Shown piece by piece: positions 6,204 to 6,454 of a stretch of 6,454 nucleotides of DNA. Made by a program: the position numbers and the translations under genes. Source of the DNA: Candidatus Omnitrophota bacterium (GTDB lineage Bacteria; Omnitrophota; Koll11; Aquiviventales; Aquiviventaceae). Below the pieces are notes generated by a model. It was not told where the DNA came from, did not search any database, and saw only the letters and a program-made list of their open reading frames with translations. The DNA is taken from contig JAHFGU010000091.1 of NCBI GenBank assembly GCA_023247285.1, positions 1 to 6,454 of the forward strand, read 5' to 3'. Position 1 is the first letter of the stretch. Every line of letters begins with the position of its first letter.

Positions 6204-6454
6204 ACCGGGGGAGGGCCCGCCACGCCGCCGAGCACCGGGCCGGTGGAAGGCGGTGTCAGGTAGGACGGCAGCGCCAACCCATCCAGGTGGCCCACCGCAT
6301 TGATCCAGCACACGTGGGGCGGCCCGGCGCCACATTCCACCGCGGTAATCCCGCCGTTATCCAGCCGCAAGCGCCGCAGCATCGCATCGTAATCCGCGTC
6401 GAGCAGGTCCGCGAGCAGCGACGCGATCACCCCCCCGTGCGTCACCACCACGAA
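6200..6454 (-). CDS. histidine phosphatase (phosphoglycerate mutase-like), C-terminal part only
   Basis: Eighty-four residues plus a TAA stop are visible; the gene enters from the right edge, so the N-terminal RHG catalytic motif is outside the window. What remains matches the second half of the family: VVVTHGGVI with the second catalytic-core histidine at residue 6 of the visible part, then RLDNGGITAVE (29-39) and WINAVGHLDGL near 49-59. This subfamily (CobC/GpmB/PhoE-like) dephosphorylates small phosphorylated metabolites; substrates cannot be assigned from the fragment. The tail after HLDGL is Pro/Gly-rich and probably disordered. The gene converges on the deacylase gene; their stop codons overlap at 6200-6203. 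A GTG a few bases inside the edge should not be taken as its start, because the open frame continues to the boundary. Confidence 0.87.
   Translation of the reverse strand, partial: FVVVTHGGVIASLLADLLDADYDAMLRRLRLDNGGITAVECGAGPPHVCWINAVGHLDGLALPSYLTPPSTGPVLGGVAGPPPV

Noticed and set aside
6233..6245. Inverted repeat CACCGG-G-CCGGTG near the end of the deacylase gene as a terminator
   Set aside because: It leaves at most a 5-bp stem with a 3-nt loop, has no T tract, and lies inside the phosphatase coding region.
5469..6335. 288-codon minus-strand open frame opposite the deacylase
   Set aside because: Arg-rich antisense shadow; the plus strand has the YbaK motifs and a strong ribosome binding site.

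Overview
The window is very GC-rich, with G/C dominating third codon positions. It looks like chromosomal DNA of a free-living GC-rich bacterium. The gene mix (Npt1/Npt2-type carrier, membrane GAF-GGDEF cyclase, dihydrolipoamide dehydrogenase, M23 peptidase, PgeF, YbaK-type deacylase) would fit lineages such as Acidobacteriota or Methylomirabilota-like groups, but nothing here fixes the taxon. No RNA gene, insertion sequence, CRISPR array or phage gene was seen.

Positions 1-5444 are one tightly packed minus-strand gene string that reads like an operon. Its order in the direction of transcription is: membrane diguanylate cyclase (5444-4074), dihydrolipoamide dehydrogenase (4067-2652), small M23 metallopeptidase (2652-2068), PgeF/YfiH laccase-domain purine nucleoside enzyme (2087-1383), and a nucleotide-carrier-like membrane protein (1374 to beyond position 1). 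The junctions are a 6-nt gap, a 1-nt TGATG overlap, a 20-nt overlap and an 8-nt gap. The last gene runs off the left edge and has no stop codon in its 458 visible codons.

Positions 5445-5594 form a short divergent intergenic region, the only place with AT-rich tracts. It holds a candidate sigma70-like promoter for each direction. Rightward lies a YbaK/EbsC-type aminoacyl-tRNA deacylase (5595-6203) with a strong Shine-Dalgarno and an unusual lysine/alanine-rich, histone-H1-like tail. It converges on the C-terminal part of a histidine-phosphatase (phosphoglycerate mutase-like) gene on the minus strand (6454-6200); the two stop codons overlap.

Functional reading: the minus-strand string combines a signalling enzyme (c-di-GMP synthesis), a redox flavoenzyme, a wall-hydrolase-type protein, and a nucleoside enzyme next to a nucleotide-carrier-like protein. 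PgeF could link to either neighbour: to the peptidase through its proposed peptidoglycan-editing role, or to the carrier through its purine nucleoside activity. No clearly new system is evident. The features most worth a second look are the basic tail on the deacylase, the carrier/PgeF pairing, and the promoter that overlaps the annotated start of the cyclase.
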